From positions 1 to 64,000 of the forward strand of contig JAPPAK010000008.1 of assembly GCA_026705605.1 (NCBI GenBank): a stretch of 64,000 nucleotides of DNA, given 5' to 3'. The notes below the pieces were generated by a model that made no database searches, was not told the DNA's origin, and was given only the letters and a program-made list of their open reading frames with translations. Positions within the stretch are counted from its first letter, which is position 1; every line of letters starts with the position of its first letter. Of this stretch, positions 1 to 9,211 are shown one piece after another. Both the position numbers and the translations under genes were made by a program. This DNA is from Chloroflexota bacterium (lineage in GTDB: Bacteria > Chloroflexota > Dehalococcoidia > Tepidiformales > Tepidiformaceae).

Positions 1-2
1 AC

Positions 3-152
3 TCCTTAAGAGGCCTGAACTCCGCTGTGGCGGCCGGCATTGACTGCGTCATCGTCCACAACGACTTCACGAAGACACAGGACTTTTCGCAGGCCAGCTA
101 TCGAATCGATACCCTTCGTGAATTGAAGGACATCATCCTCAATGAAGCCTGA
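3..152 (+). CDS. HAD-superfamily hydrolase, C-terminal end (partial)
   Basis: The frame is open from the window edge and ends in TGA at 150-152, giving 49 residues. The run AAGIDCVIVHNDFT, then QDFSQA and a TLRELKDI helix, matches the C-terminus of beta-phosphoglucomutase/phosphoglycolate phosphatase-like HAD hydrolases, where 'GL.AA..AG..CI.V.N..T..QDF..A' precedes a final 'SL.EL' helix. The nucleophile Asp and cap domain lie outside the window, so the substrate cannot be named. It is followed on the same strand by the P450 gene. The family call is fairly sure; the exact function is unknown. Confidence 0.7.
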   Translation, partial: SLRGLNSAVAAGIDCVIVHNDFTKTQDFSQASYRIDTLRELKDIILNEA

Positions 153-266
153 ACGAGCGTTTGGCGGCGTGTGCCATACTCCTTCGAGTCACAGCCTGGC
201 GGCCCTCCTCGTGTCGGGGATCCGTTGCCCCGGCGCGAAGTCGCCGTTGGTGGCGCGAGGTATGCG

Positions 267-1505
267 ATGACCCTCAGCATCGACGACGTCGACCTCTTCT
301 CTCCCGAGACGCAGGAAGACTGGTACCCCTCCTACCACGCCATCCTCGATCAGGCCCCCGTCTACCCCATCCCCGGCCGCAACATGTTCCTCGTCTCGAA
401 GTTCGAGGACATCGCCTGGATCGTGCGCAACCCCGATCGCTTCCCCCACAACCCCACCGGCAGCCACGGCCTCCTCATGAGCGACGAGGCCAAGGCCTAC
501 CACGAGGAGCACGGCTACCCCCGCATCCAGCCCCTCAGCACCAACCCGCCCGAGCACCGCCGCTACCGCGAGCTCGTCGACCCCTTCTTCTCTCCCGCCG
601 GCGCCACCCGCCAGCAGGAGATGATTACCGTCACCATCGAGGAGCTCGTCGACGAGGTTGTGGCGAAGGGCACCGTTGAGTTCGTCGAGGACTTCGCCGT
701 TCCCCTCCCGGTCCGCGTGATCACGCTCATGCTCGGCTTTCCGCTCGAGGACATCCCCCAACTCCGCGTCTGGTCGAACGCCTGGGTTATGCCCTTCCAG
801 ATGGGGCTCACCCATGAGGAGCAGATGTACCTCGCCGAGAAGGGCGTCGAGTTCCAGAAGTACATCGAGGGCTTCATCGACGAGCGTCGCGCCAACCCCG
901 GCGAGGACGTGCTCTCCCACCTCGCCGCGCGCGCCCGGTATGGCGGCGAGCGCCCGCTCAGCAACGAAGAGATCATCGGCATCATCAGCCACCTCTACAT
1001 CGGCGGGAACGAGACGACGACCTTCGCCCTCACCTCGGCGCTCTGGCTCCTGACGCAGGACCCGTCACTCTGGCCACGCCTCAAGGAAGACCGGTCGCGA
1101 GTACGCTTCTTCGTCGAGGAGGTGCTGCGTCTGGAATCCCCCACGCAGGGCCTCTTCCGGGTCACCGTCCAGGACGAGGAGCTGCGGGGCGTGAAGATTC
1201 CCGCCGGCTCCGTCCTCCATCTCCGCTTCGCCGCCGCCAACCGCGACGCCGACGAGTTCCCCGAACCCGACGACTTCAGCCTTGAACGACCAAACGCCGC
1301 CAAGCACGTCGCTTTCTCGCAGGGTGAGCACATGTGCCCCGGCGCGGGCCTCTCCCGCCTCGAGCAGAACATCACCTGGGAAACGATGCTCGACCGCGTC
1401 GAGCGCTTCGACCTGGTGCCCGGCGCCAACGACTTCACCCACCTGCCCGGCTTCGTCCTGCGCGGCCTCAAGGAGCTCCACGTCACCCTGACGCCCGTGG
1501 GGTAG
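267..1505 (+). CDS. Cytochrome P450 (bacterial, soluble)
   Basis: A 412-aa heme-thiolate monooxygenase, the usual length for a soluble bacterial P450. The I-helix reads IGGNETTT from about residue 245, equivalent to the AGxxT oxygen-activation motif. The K-helix ExxR is E285-R288. The heme-binding loop is FSQGEHMCPG with the ligand Cys at 357. No membrane anchor is visible. I chose ATG 267 because a GAGG sits at proper spacing before it; a GTG at 171 in the same frame would add 32 residues unlike P450 N-termini. No ferredoxin or reductase gene lies beside it, so redox partners must be encoded elsewhere. The substrate is unknown. Confidence 0.9.
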   Translation: MTLSIDDVDLFSPETQEDWYPSYHAILDQAPVYPIPGRNMFLVSKFEDIAWIVRNPDRFPHNPTGSHGLLMSDEAKAYHEEHGYPRIQPLSTNPPEHRRYRELVDPFFSPAGATRQQEMITVTIEELVDEVVAKGTVEFVEDFAVPLPVRVITLMLGFPLEDIPQLRVWSNAWVMPFQMGLTHEEQMYLAEKGVEFQKYIEGFIDERRANPGEDVLSHLAARARYGGERPLSNEEIIGIISHLYIGGNETTTFALTSALWLLTQDPSLWPRLKEDRSRVRFFVEEVLRLESPTQGLFRVTVQDEELRGVKIPAGSVLHLRFAAANRDADEFPEPDDFSLERPNAAKHVAFSQGEHMCPGAGLSRLEQNITWETMLDRVERFDLVPGANDFTHLPGFVLRGLKELHVTLTPVG

Positions 1506-1513
1506 GGACGCCC

Positions 1514-2179
1514 TTACAGGTGCTCGACCAGCCAGCGGTGCACGGCGGCGCACCTGAGAAGGTGTCGCGCGCACCACGGGGCCAAGTCCGAGTCATCTTC
1601 CGGGAACGGCTCCATCCAGCGAACCTGGAGCCATTTGCAGCGGAGCAGGTCCGCGCGTGGGTGCTCGGCTGGATACGGTTTCGGGACGCGCTTGTACTCG
1701 ATGCCCGCGACCTCGGCGCCCGTCTCCGTCACCAGCTCAGCGACTGCGGAGGCGAGCGCAGCGCCAGTCGCCTCGGAATCCACAAGCTCCCGCCAGCGGT
1801 CCAGCGACGGCAGCATGACCCCTGTGGCGAAGCCCACCTCGTCCGCGGCAAGCCGCACGAACAGGGTGGGCGCGGTCTTCTTGCCCTCACCCTCCCACCA
1901 GCGAAACAGCAGGTGGTCCTTGTAGGGAGTCTTGTCGGCGGAGAAGCGGATGTCGCGGTTGATGGGTGAGATGGAGCCGTTGACGCGGGGCACACCCACG
2001 ATCGCCGGCGACAGCTCGTTCCGGAGGTCCGTCGCGACCGCCTCGACCAGTGCCTTCGCGGGTTCCGCGATGAGCGACTGGTAGGACGGCCGGTTCGCAT
2101 CGAACCAGGCCTTGTCGTGGGTGGGAAGCTCTCGCAGGAAGTCCCGCGCCTCCGCCGGGAAGGAGACGGGCGCCGTCAT
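1514..2179 (-). CDS. DUF2461 family protein
   Basis: A 221-aa protein of the DUF2461 (TIGR02453-type) family. Characteristic elements are the early FLRELPTHDKAWFDANR segment, the INRDIRFSADKTPYKDH block near residues 85-105, and the later FVRLAADEVGFATGVM. The biochemical role of this family is not established. The frame is open upstream to 2413, but ATG 2179 is the natural start: its ATG overlaps the stop of the preceding TfoX/YjbR-like gene (ATGA-type junction), and the upstream extension is Arg-rich shadow sequence. It is the last gene of a three-gene overlapping block on this strand. Confidence 0.85.
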   Translation of the reverse strand: MTAPVSFPAEARDFLRELPTHDKAWFDANRPSYQSLIAEPAKALVEAVATDLRNELSPAIVGVPRVNGSISPINRDIRFSADKTPYKDHLLFRWWEGEGKKTAPTLFVRLAADEVGFATGVMLPSLDRWRELVDSEATGAALASAVAELVTETGAEVAGIEYKRVPKPYPAEHPRADLLRCKWLQVRWMEPFPEDDSDLAPWCARHLLRCAAVHRWLVEHL

Positions 2180-2523
2180 GCCGGCCCGTCGTCGACGAAT
2201 GCGCGCCCTTCGTCGAGGAGCGCCTGCCACAGGTCGGCGTCGCGACCCGGCACGTGGACCCACTCCCGGAACCGCCTCCCGGCCGGGGCGAATGGCAGGC
2301 CCGTCCCCGCTTCGACCAACTCCTCCACCCTGCCCGCGGGGATCTTCACGATCAGGTCGCCCGAGCGGTGCTCGGCCATTGCGAGGAAGCCCCCGCTGCT
2401 CGTACGCAGGCACGGGAACCCCATGATCGTGCCTTCCTCTACCTCGCCCGCAGCAAGAAGCGGTTCCGCCAGCTCCTGGAAGAGCGCGCCGTCGAAGCCC
2501 GGGCCGGTACGGATTGGGCTCAT
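2176..2523 (-). CDS. TfoX/YjbR-like small protein
   Basis: A 115-aa protein. The segment 'MGFPCLRTSSGGFLAM...DLIVKIP..RVEELVEAGTGLPFAPAGRRFREWVHVP' has the layout of TfoX N-terminal/MmcQ-YjbR-like small domains: a glycine-rich strand, a K(I/L) strand, then a terminal helix. Members are thought to bind DNA or other partners, but no role can be assigned here. It overlaps the flippase-like gene upstream by 4 bases and DUF2461 downstream by 4 bases, so the three are almost certainly translationally coupled. Confidence in the family is moderate. Confidence 0.6.
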   Translation of the reverse strand: MSPIRTGPGFDGALFQELAEPLLAAGEVEEGTIMGFPCLRTSSGGFLAMAEHRSGDLIVKIPAGRVEELVEAGTGLPFAPAGRRFREWVHVPGRDADLWQALLDEGRAFVDDGPA

Positions 2524-3548
2524 TGGCCCTGCAGGGCGCGGCGCACCCTGTTCATGGCTACAGCCGGCTGGGGCGGGCCATCCCTCCCGAACCTGGGGAT
2601 GGCGTCACGCCAGCCCAGCCGCATGTCCCAGGCGGCCAGTGGCGCCAGCAGGATCGCCGGCAGGATGATGATCGCCTCCACCCCGACTGCGTAGGAGAGC
2701 GCCGCCGCCTGGGTCTCGCCCAGCGCCACCAGCGCCTCCTTCGCGAGGAACGCGAGGCCGACGCTCGCCTGCGCCAGGGGAATGCCCGCGCCGATGTTCG
2801 CCGCCGCCACCACGAAGACGTGCACGAGGAAGTTGAGGCTGATGCCGAGCGAGGCCGCCACGGCCCAGTAGAGGAGGGCCTCGCTCATCCAGATCGCAGC
2901 CGTGAGGACCAGCACGTTCGTCGTCTGGCGGGGGCTCTGCACGGATCGCAGGCCACGCAGGAACGGCTCGATGCGAGGATGCGCGAGCAGCCCCCGCCAG
3001 CCGATCGCCGAGGGAGGCTCCCCCCGCTCCCGCGTCAGGAACCACGCCAGCGCGATCCCCGCCGGCGTGCCGAACAACATGAACGCCCCGAGCCCGGTGA
3101 AGCTGTCGCCGATCGTGAGCGTCGCGATCGCGACCGCCATGAGAAGGGCGAACACGAAACCGTCCATGATCCGTTCCAGCGCTTCCGCCCCCAGCAGCTC
3201 CAGCCGCCCAATCCCGAACTTTCTGGCCGTCACCTGGATCATGAGCACGTAGCCCAGTCCGAACGGCAGGGCCATGTTCGCCGCCTGCCCAAGGATCACG
3301 CGCGGGAAGGCCCGCCGGGTCGTCACCGACTTGAGGTGCTCGACCAGGATCCTCCAGCGAATGGCGCGCAGCCAGTAACGCGTGAAGAACACCAGGGCGA
3401 TGGGGACGAGGAGGCGCAGGTCCGCCTTTTGCAGCGTCCTCGCGACATCACCGAGGTGCACGTCGCGAAGCAGCAGCCAGACGAGAAAGAGGCTGACGGC
3501 AATGCCGACTGCGAGCCTTAGCGGCTTGCCCAGTCGCCCAAGCGACAC
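2520..3548 (-). CDS. Lysylphosphatidylglycerol synthase-type flippase-like membrane protein
   Basis: A 342-aa polytopic membrane protein with about eight hydrophobic segments, beginning with LAVGIAVSLFLVWLLL near residue 12. The order of segments and the 'FFTRYWLRAIRWRILV' and 'ILGQAANMALPFGLGYVLMI' blocks match the UPF0104/LPG_synthase_TM (AglD-like) family. Members move or modify lipid-linked substrates, or form the flippase half of MprF. No aminoacyltransferase half is present, so it is a stand-alone transmembrane protein of unknown substrate. It is the first gene of an overlapping block with the TfoX/YjbR-like and DUF2461 genes. Confidence 0.75.
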   Translation of the reverse strand: MSLGRLGKPLRLAVGIAVSLFLVWLLLRDVHLGDVARTLQKADLRLLVPIALVFFTRYWLRAIRWRILVEHLKSVTTRRAFPRVILGQAANMALPFGLGYVLMIQVTARKFGIGRLELLGAEALERIMDGFVFALLMAVAIATLTIGDSFTGLGAFMLFGTPAGIALAWFLTRERGEPPSAIGWRGLLAHPRIEPFLRGLRSVQSPRQTTNVLVLTAAIWMSEALLYWAVAASLGISLNFLVHVFVVAAANIGAGIPLAQASVGLAFLAKEALVALGETQAAALSYAVGVEAIIILPAILLAPLAAWDMRLGWRDAIPRFGRDGPPQPAVAMNRVRRALQGQ

Positions 3549-3635
3549 GCGCTCCCTCCACCGTTGCGGGCAGTCACAACATTCCCGCGGCAGGCGGGCC
3601 TATTCTGAACGTTCGAGTGAGGCCTGTGTAGGGTG

Positions 3636-5321
3636 CTACTGTCCGGGAGAGGCCGGGTCCGGCAGCTCCTCGATCTGGTCGAGCACCGCCTCCTCGGGGT
3701 CGCCCTCGCCCCGCCCCTCCCCGCTCGCGCTCACGCCAAGCGCCTCCGCGAAGCGCCGGTACGACTCCAGCGAGTCGCCGTACTTGCGGTGCCCCGCCGT
3801 GTGCCAGGCGCTCGCAAGCAGCAGCGTGTCGCGCCGCGACGAGGTGGAGTGGCCGTAGTCCTCGGCCAGGCAGAGCCCTATCTCCTGGTTGTGCGGGTCG
3901 TTCCCGTGTTTTACGGCGGCGGTCGTCAGCGTCTGCACCAGTGGCGAGCGCCCGAACCCTGCATCGAGGTAGGCCTGCGTCCAGGCCACGCTCTCCTCTT
4001 TGTTCAGCGCCATGAGCGCATCGTCCAGGCGCGAGAGGAGCTGGTCACCAGAGAGCGACTCGGATTCCTTTGGCGGCGCGATCAGGGGCCGTCCGTGGCC
4101 CTTCAGGTTCGCGATCCAGCGCGCCGCCTGGTTCACGAACGAGCCCGCCACGAACAGCAGTTTCGTCCGGTGCGGGTGCTCGAAGGTGTCGTAGAACCAG
4201 CGCACGGTGTTCGTGTATTCGTAGGCGTGCTGCGGCATCGAGAACTCGTCCGGCACGACCGTCTCCAGGAGCACGTTCGCCGCCGCCACCTGGATCGTGT
4301 CGATGATCTGGCGCGGACCCCGCCCCGCGAGCAGCAGCGCGACCAGGTGCTCGATGTAGTCCGGCTCGGGCATCGTCGTGAGCGCCCGGATCAGCCCCTC
4401 CGCCTCCGGCTCGGAGAGGGGCGCCTCGTTCGCGAACAGCTCGGCGTCGCGGTTTGCGCCCGGGGTCGGGTCGATCGAGGAGCCGGGAAGCTCCTCGCGC
4501 AGCCGGTACAGCTCGACCTGGCAGGCCATCTCGTACTCGGAGTGCCAGCGCGGTCCCACGGCAACGTCGAGGACGCCTGCGTACAGGATGTGGTGGGCGT
4601 TCTCCCAGCCGATCGCCTGCCCCAGCTCGATCGTGGCGCGGGCCCGGTAAGCCTTGTGGCCGGTGGTGTACGAGCGGTTGTAGAGCAGCCGCCCCTGCAC
4701 GTCGATGAGCCCCGCGAAGACGAGTTGGGCGAGCAACTCCTTGCGCCGCTCCGTCTCCTCGAACAGCCCCAGGAACACGCGGTAGGCGCGGATCACCTCG
4801 CCACGCTCCACCAGCGTGAGCCATTCGTTCAGCCGCTCCTCGAACGTGCCCTCGATGTGCAGCGGCTCCTGGTCCTCCCAGTGCCGCTCCGGCGGCGGCG
4901 GCTCGACTCCCGGCACCGGCTTGTAGGTGCGCCGGCCGTAGTGCCCCGGCATCCGCCCGATGAGCTGGTTCCACGGGTCGAGCCCCGTTGGCACGTACCA
5001 GAGCGTCTGCGCGATGGGCAGGTGCTTCAGCTCGGGCGGGAGGTAGCGGGGAAGGGTCAGGCTCGTGCGTGAACTGAGCATGCAGTGGTCGTTGTTCACG
5101 AAGCGCATCACGCCGCCGTCGACGCGCTGGTGGTACGGCACGTTGGTGTAGGGGCCGTGGGTGCGGACGGTCTCGCTCAGGATCTCGACCGGGTCACGGT
5201 CGGCCGCCAGCAGATCCAGCAGCGTCTGCCGCGTCGCCTGCTGATCGCGCCCGAGGATGCTCTCGCCAAGCTGGGCGAAGAGCCGGTCGGCTTCCCTGTC
5301 GCGTGTCGCCGTGGCCGTCAT
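3636..5321 (-). CDS. Conserved protein of unknown function, 561 aa
   Basis: I do not recognise this family with confidence. The protein is soluble and mostly helical, with no signal peptide or transmembrane segment. It carries scattered His, Trp and Tyr clusters, such as 'VNNDHCMLSSRTSL' near residue 75, 'GRMPGHYGRRTYKP' near 122, 'TGHKAYRARATIELGQAIGWENAHHILYAG' near 215 and 'HAYEYTNTVRWFYDTFEHPHRT' near 365. The helical layout with conserved His recalls questin-oxidase-like (DUF4243) proteins, but this is a weak resemblance. It is flanked by the flippase-like gene downstream and the aldolase upstream on the same strand, with gaps of 87 and 52 bases. Confidence 0.6.
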   Translation of the reverse strand: MTATATRDREADRLFAQLGESILGRDQQATRQTLLDLLAADRDPVEILSETVRTHGPYTNVPYHQRVDGGVMRFVNNDHCMLSSRTSLTLPRYLPPELKHLPIAQTLWYVPTGLDPWNQLIGRMPGHYGRRTYKPVPGVEPPPPERHWEDQEPLHIEGTFEERLNEWLTLVERGEVIRAYRVFLGLFEETERRKELLAQLVFAGLIDVQGRLLYNRSYTTGHKAYRARATIELGQAIGWENAHHILYAGVLDVAVGPRWHSEYEMACQVELYRLREELPGSSIDPTPGANRDAELFANEAPLSEPEAEGLIRALTTMPEPDYIEHLVALLLAGRGPRQIIDTIQVAAANVLLETVVPDEFSMPQHAYEYTNTVRWFYDTFEHPHRTKLLFVAGSFVNQAARWIANLKGHGRPLIAPPKESESLSGDQLLSRLDDALMALNKEESVAWTQAYLDAGFGRSPLVQTLTTAAVKHGNDPHNQEIGLCLAEDYGHSTSSRRDTLLLASAWHTAGHRKYGDSLESYRRFAEALGVSASGEGRGEGDPEEAVLDQIEELPDPASPGQ

Positions 5322-5373
5322 CGCGAGCCTCCCGTCGTGCTCCCTGCGGCTGGCTCGATTATAGGCGCGGTTG

Positions 5374-6402
5374 CTAGCCCGCCGCCGAGGCTTCCGGCTC
5401 GCCCTCGTAGCGACCGTCGCGCGCGAGCCCGTTCAGCCTCGCCCGCTCGAAGAAGGCCGCCTGAGCCGCGGGTTCGTTCTCGACCTTGCCGCCCCATGCC
5501 GCCAGCGCCGGAGCCTGCAGGCCCCGGCCGTAGGAGAAGCTCAGCGCCCAGGGCTTCTCGCCGGAGGCGGCGTTGATCGCGTGCAGGTTCTCCGTCGACT
5601 CGACCGCCGACTGGCCGCCGGAGAGGAAGTTGATCGTCGGCACCGCCGCCGGCACCGCCCGCCGGAAGACCGTCAGCGTCGCGTCCGCGACCTCCTCGGG
5701 GGAGGCTTTGCGGTCGCTCTCGCCGCCGGGCAGGACCATGTTCGGTTTCAGCACGATCCCCTCGAGCAGGACGCCGTGCCGGTCCAGCGCCGCAAAGACC
5801 GCGTGCAGCACGGCCTCGGTCACCTCGGCGCAGCGCTCAATCGTATGGCCGCCGTCCATCAGCACTTCCGGCTCGACGATCGGCACCACGTCCGCCTCCT
5901 GGCAGATGCGCGCGTAGCGAGCCAGCACCTCGGCGTTGGCGGAGATGGCCAGGGCGCTCGGCAGGTCGTCGGTGATGTTGTAGACCTCGCGCCACTTGGC
6001 GAAGCGCGCGCCCTGCTCTTTGTACCCCTCGAGCCGTCCCGCGAGGCCGTCGAGCCCCTCCGTGACGAGGTCGCCCGGGGCGCCTGGCAGAGGAACCGTG
6101 CCCTTGTCGACCTTGATGCCGGGCACCACGCCGGCGTTCGCCGCGACCTGCGGCAGGGGCGTGCCATCGCCATCCGCTTGGCCCAGCGTCTCCTCGAACA
6201 GGATCACGCCGCAGATGTACTCGCCGACGCCCGGTGTGGTCAGGAGCAGCGACCGGTAGGCGCGCCGGTTCTCCTCCGTCGACTCAACGCCGATCGAGTC
6301 GAAGCGGCGCTTGATCGTGCGTGTGCTCTCGTCGGCGGCGAGGATGCCCCTGCTTGGTGCGACCAGGTCCGCCACGGTCTGCCGAAGTACGCCTTCGTCC
6401 AT
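5374..6402 (-). CDS. Fructose-bisphosphate aldolase, class I
   Basis: A 342-aa class I aldolase, cleaving fructose 1,6-bisphosphate to dihydroxyacetone phosphate and glyceraldehyde 3-phosphate in glycolysis/gluconeogenesis. The N-terminal 'SRGILAADESTRTIKRRFDSIGVESTEENRRAYR' is the classic class I start. The Schiff-base lysine is K219 in IVLKPNMVLPGG. The later 'FLSGGQS' and 'WALSFSYGRGLQ' complete the phosphate-binding and C-terminal parts. Class I enzymes need no metal. It looks like a single-gene unit, with a small zinc-ribbon gene upstream on the same strand. Confidence 0.93.
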   Translation of the reverse strand: MDEGVLRQTVADLVAPSRGILAADESTRTIKRRFDSIGVESTEENRRAYRSLLLTTPGVGEYICGVILFEETLGQADGDGTPLPQVAANAGVVPGIKVDKGTVPLPGAPGDLVTEGLDGLAGRLEGYKEQGARFAKWREVYNITDDLPSALAISANAEVLARYARICQEADVVPIVEPEVLMDGGHTIERCAEVTEAVLHAVFAALDRHGVLLEGIVLKPNMVLPGGESDRKASPEEVADATLTVFRRAVPAAVPTINFLSGGQSAVESTENLHAINAASGEKPWALSFSYGRGLQAPALAAWGGKVENEPAAQAAFFERARLNGLARDGRYEGEPEASAAG

Positions 6403-6508
6403 GTCTTCCCCCTGCCCTCGGTGGCTGCGATGGGCGCAATCTTACGCCCGTCTTCGGGAGCCGCTATGGGGGGTTCAGAGGGGTGCTGATGAAGGGGCCG
6501 GGGGTTGC

Positions 6509-6682
6509 TCAGGCAGCCGTCGTGCGCCGGCCGCGCAGCCAGTTCAGGAACGCCTGCACGCGCGGATTCGGGCCCTTGTCGGCGCTCCCCGAATCCTCCA
6601 GCTCCGCGAAACCGCTGCCGCATTTCTGGCAGTAGCCGTACACGTTGAGGTTCTCGTATCCGCACGACGGACAGATCTTCAT
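6509..6682 (-). CDS. Small zinc-ribbon protein, 57 aa
   Basis: A short gene found by reading the gap. It starts at ATG 6682 and ends at TGA 6509. The protein opens with MKICPSCGYENLNVYGYCQK and continues CGSGF, so two CxxC knuckles (C4/C7 and C18/C21) form a zinc ribbon. A short acidic linker and a basic tail (NWLRGRRTTAA) follow. Proteins of this kind are common and of unknown role. It is divergent from clpP, with about 100 bases between the starts. Confidence 0.7.
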   Translation of the reverse strand: MKICPSCGYENLNVYGYCQKCGSGFAELEDSGSADKGPNPRVQAFLNWLRGRRTTAA

Positions 6683-6783
6683 GGCGTCAGTCTAGCCTGC
6701 CCGTTCGCCTCTGGCACGGTCCCCGGATTGTTCGCACGGATCGCGCCTAGCAAACTGGAGGGACTACCGCCGGGAGTGCCTAC

Positions 6784-7431
6784 GTGAGCCTTGACCCCAT
6801 CCGCGACATCATGCCCCTCGTCATCGAGTCCGATGGACGCCGCGAGCGCGCCTACGACATCTACTCCCTCCTCCTCAAGGAGCGCATCGTCTTCCTCGGC
6901 ACGCCCATCGACGCCATGGTCGCGAACATCATCATCGCCCAGCTCCTCTACCTCGATCGCGAGGACGACGAGAAGGACGTGACCCTCTACGTGAACAGCC
7001 CCGGCGGCAGCGTCACCGCGGGCCTCGCCATCTACGACACGATGCAGCTCATCCGCCCCGATGTCGCCACCGTCTGCATCGGCCTCGCGGCCAGCATGGG
7101 CACGGTGCTCCTCACCGGCGGCGCCAAGGGCAAGCGCACCGCCCTCCCCAACGCCACCGTCCACCTCCACCAGGTGATGGGCGGCGCCGAGGGCCAGGCT
7201 TCCGATATCGAAATCCAGGCCCGGGAGACGCTGCGCCTCCAGGCCATCCTCCGCAACATCATCCACGAGCAGACCGGTCAGCCGATGGAACGCATCGAGC
7301 GCGACACCGACCGCGACTTCTGGCTCGACGCCGAGGCGGCCAAGGAATACGGCCTCATCGACGAGGTGCTCGAGGGCCCCGTCGCCGGGGCCAACGGCGC
7401 GACTTCGGACACGGCCGGCGGCGGCAGCTAG
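6784..7431 (+). CDS. clpP: ATP-dependent Clp protease proteolytic subunit
   Basis: A 215-aa serine peptidase that assembles into the tetradecameric Clp barrel and degrades unfolded substrates delivered by ClpX/ClpC/ClpA. The catalytic Ser104 is in [11 protein letters not shown], His129 is in VHLHQVMGG, and the Asp falls in the [10 protein letters not shown] segment near residue 178. The start is GTG 6784, giving the expected [16 protein letters not shown]-terminus with little or no propeptide. Its stop overlaps the stop of serS on the other strand (tail to tail). No clpX follows here. Confidence 0.95.
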   Translation: MSLDPIRDIMPLVIESDGRRERAYDIYSLLLKERIVFLGTPIDAMVANIIIAQLLYLDREDDEKDVTLYVNSPGGSVTAGLAIYDTMQLIRPDVATVCIGLAASMGTVLLTGGAKGKRTALPNATVHLHQVMGGAEGQASDIEIQARETLRLQAILRNIIHEQTGQPMERIERDTDRDFWLDAEAAKEYGLIDEVLEGPVAGANGATSDTAGGGS

Positions 7432-8708
7432 GCCGAAGCCTCAGGCTCGATTCGCGTGATCCCGCCCATGTAGGGCTGGAGCACGTCCGGGACGGCCACT
7501 GAGCCGTCCTCCTGCTGGTAGTTCTCGATGACGGCGATGAGCGCCCGTCCGGGGGCCAGGCCCGACCCATTCAGCATGTGCGGGAAGCGTGGCCGTGCGC
7601 CCGCCTCGGGCCGGTAGCGCACCCGCGCCCGGCGCGCCTGGAAGTCAAACGTATTCGAGACGGAGCTCACCTCCATCCACTCCTCCTGCCCCGGGGCCCA
7701 CATGTCGATGTCGAAGCCCTTCGACGCCTTGAAGTCGAGGTCGCCGCTACAGAGTTCGAGGACACGGTAGGGAATCCCCAGCTCTTCCGGGATGGAACGC
7801 GCCCGGGAGACGAGCAGGTCGAGTTCGGCGCCGCTCTGCTCGGGCTCGCAGAAGGAGAACATCTCGACCTTCTCGAACTGGTGCACGCGCTTGAGGCCGC
7901 GCGTCTCGCGCCCGGCGCTCATCTTCTCGCGACGGAAACAGGGTGTGTGCGAGACGAACCGGAGCGGCAGCACCCCCGGATCGAGGATCTCGTCGCGGTA
8001 GAGGTTTGCGAAGGGAGCCTCCGCCGTGGGGATGAAGAGGTAGTCCTCCTCGGTGTCCTGGTACAGGTTCTCCCGGAACTTCGGCAGGTGGCCCGAGGCC
8101 AGGAACGATTCCTCCGTGAGCATGTAGGGCAGGTAGTGCTCCTCGAAGCCGGCGGCTACGTGCCAGTCGATCATCCACTGGGTCAGCGCGCGATGGAGGC
8201 GCGCCGTCGCCCCGCGCAGGACGAAGAAGCGCGTACCTGACATCTTCACGCCGCGTGCGAAGTCAATCCCGTCGAGCGCTTCCCCCACCTCCCAGTGCGG
8301 CTGCGGCTCGAAGTCGAACTCGCGGAACACCCCCACCGTGTCGACAACCACGTTCTCGCTCTCGTCGGCCCCGTGCGGCGCCGTTGGATCGAGGATGTTG
8401 GGAACCTCGTAGAGCGCGTCCTGCAGCGACGCTTCCGTCTCCCGGAGCTGCTGCTCAAGACCGTCCAGCCTGTCCCCCAGCGCCCGCGCCGCTTCGATTC
8501 GCTGGGTGCGCTCCTCCGCGTCCTTCGTGGCGCCAATCGCCTTGCTTGCCGTGTTGCGTTCGGCGCGCAGCCCCTCGACCTCCCCGATCAGCGTGCGCCG
8601 CTGCTCGTCCAGGGTCAGGATCGCGTCGATGGGTGCGTCGGCGCCGCGTGCCGCGATGTCGCTCTTGACCCGGTCGAGGTTCTCGCGGATGAATTGGGCG
8701 CTCAACAT
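7428..8708 (-). CDS. serS: Seryl-tRNA synthetase
   Basis: A 426-aa class II aminoacyl-tRNA synthetase that charges tRNA-Ser with serine (and tRNA-Sec where present). The N-terminal helical hairpin (about residues 1-100) is the long tRNA-binding arm. Motif 2, '[35 protein letters not shown]', and motif 3, '[20 protein letters not shown]', are intact. It is the last gene of the greA-lysS-Nudix-serS unit; its start overlaps the Nudix gene by 7 bases, which points to coupled translation. Confidence 0.96.
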   Translation of the reverse strand: MLSAQFIRENLDRVKSDIAARGADAPIDAILTLDEQRRTLIGEVEGLRAERNTASKAIGATKDAEERTQRIEAARALGDRLDGLEQQLRETEASLQDALYEVPNILDPTAPHGADESENVVVDTVGVFREFDFEPQPHWEVGEALDGIDFARGVKMSGTRFFVLRGATARLHRALTQWMIDWHVAAGFEEHYLPYMLTEESFLASGHLPKFRENLYQDTEEDYLFIPTAEAPFANLYRDEILDPGVLPLRFVSHTPCFRREKMSAGRETRGLKRVHQFEKVEMFSFCEPEQSGAELDLLVSRARSIPEELGIPYRVLELCSGDLDFKASKGFDIDMWAPGQEEWMEVSSVSNTFDFQARRARVRYRPEAGARPRFPHMLNGSGLAPGRALIAVIENYQQEDGSVAVPDVLQPYMGGITRIEPEASA

Positions 8709-9211
8709 CGCCGTTCTGCCTCCGCCGCCGCATCCAGCGCCCGCACTCCCAGCAGTCGAACGTCTTCCGCCACGGGCACGAGCCTACCATCGGGCGCGGG
8801 GAGCGAAAACGCGTCCGCCAGCGTTGCCCGGTCGACCCAGCGGCAGGCGCCGTGCGGGATCGGCGCCTCGTAGTCGACCGTCCCGGTCGCACGCGTGAAA
8901 TAGACATGGTCGATGTGCTGGTGGAAGGGCTGGTCGTCCCGCACGATGTCCTCGATCAGGATGACCGCCGGCGGCGGCAGCACCTCGGGTTCGCTGACCG
9001 TCAGCAGGTCCCTGGACGGAATCACCTCGACTTCCAGCCCCGACTCCTCCCGCGCTTCGCGCAGCGCTGCCTGCACCGGGTCCTCGTTCGCCTCGCTGTG
9101 TCCTCCGGGGGCCAGCCACATGCCCAGCCTGGGGTGCCAGAGCAGGAGCGTTCGCTCCCCCGCAACCACGTAGGCGGTGCTCGTGTGGTGGCGCTCGAGT
9201 GGCTCCGTCAC
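8702..9211 (-). CDS. Nudix hydrolase
   Basis: A 169-aa protein with a complete Nudix box (Gx5Ex7REUxEExGU) written as GGHSEANEDPVQAALREAREESG around residues 38-60. The family hydrolyses nucleoside diphosphates linked to another group, with Mg2+ or Mn2+ held by the REUxEE glutamates. It is sandwiched between lysS and serS with overlaps of 4 and 7 bases. Lysyl-tRNA synthetase is a known source of Ap4A, so a diadenosine-polyphosphate or 8-oxo-dGTP cleaning role is attractive but unproven. Confidence 0.88.
   Translation of the reverse strand: MTEPLERHHTSTAYVVAGERTLLLWHPRLGMWLAPGGHSEANEDPVQAALREAREESGLEVEVIPSRDLLTVSEPEVLPPPAVILIEDIVRDDQPFHQHIDHVYFTRATGTVDYEAPIPHGACRWVDRATLADAFSLPAPDGRLVPVAEDVRLLGVRALDAAAEAERRC

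Noticed and set aside
267-1505. First P450 as part of the sterol-type locus
   Set aside because: It lies about 40 kb away, is an ordinary soluble type without GPP34, and shares no neighbour with the locus.
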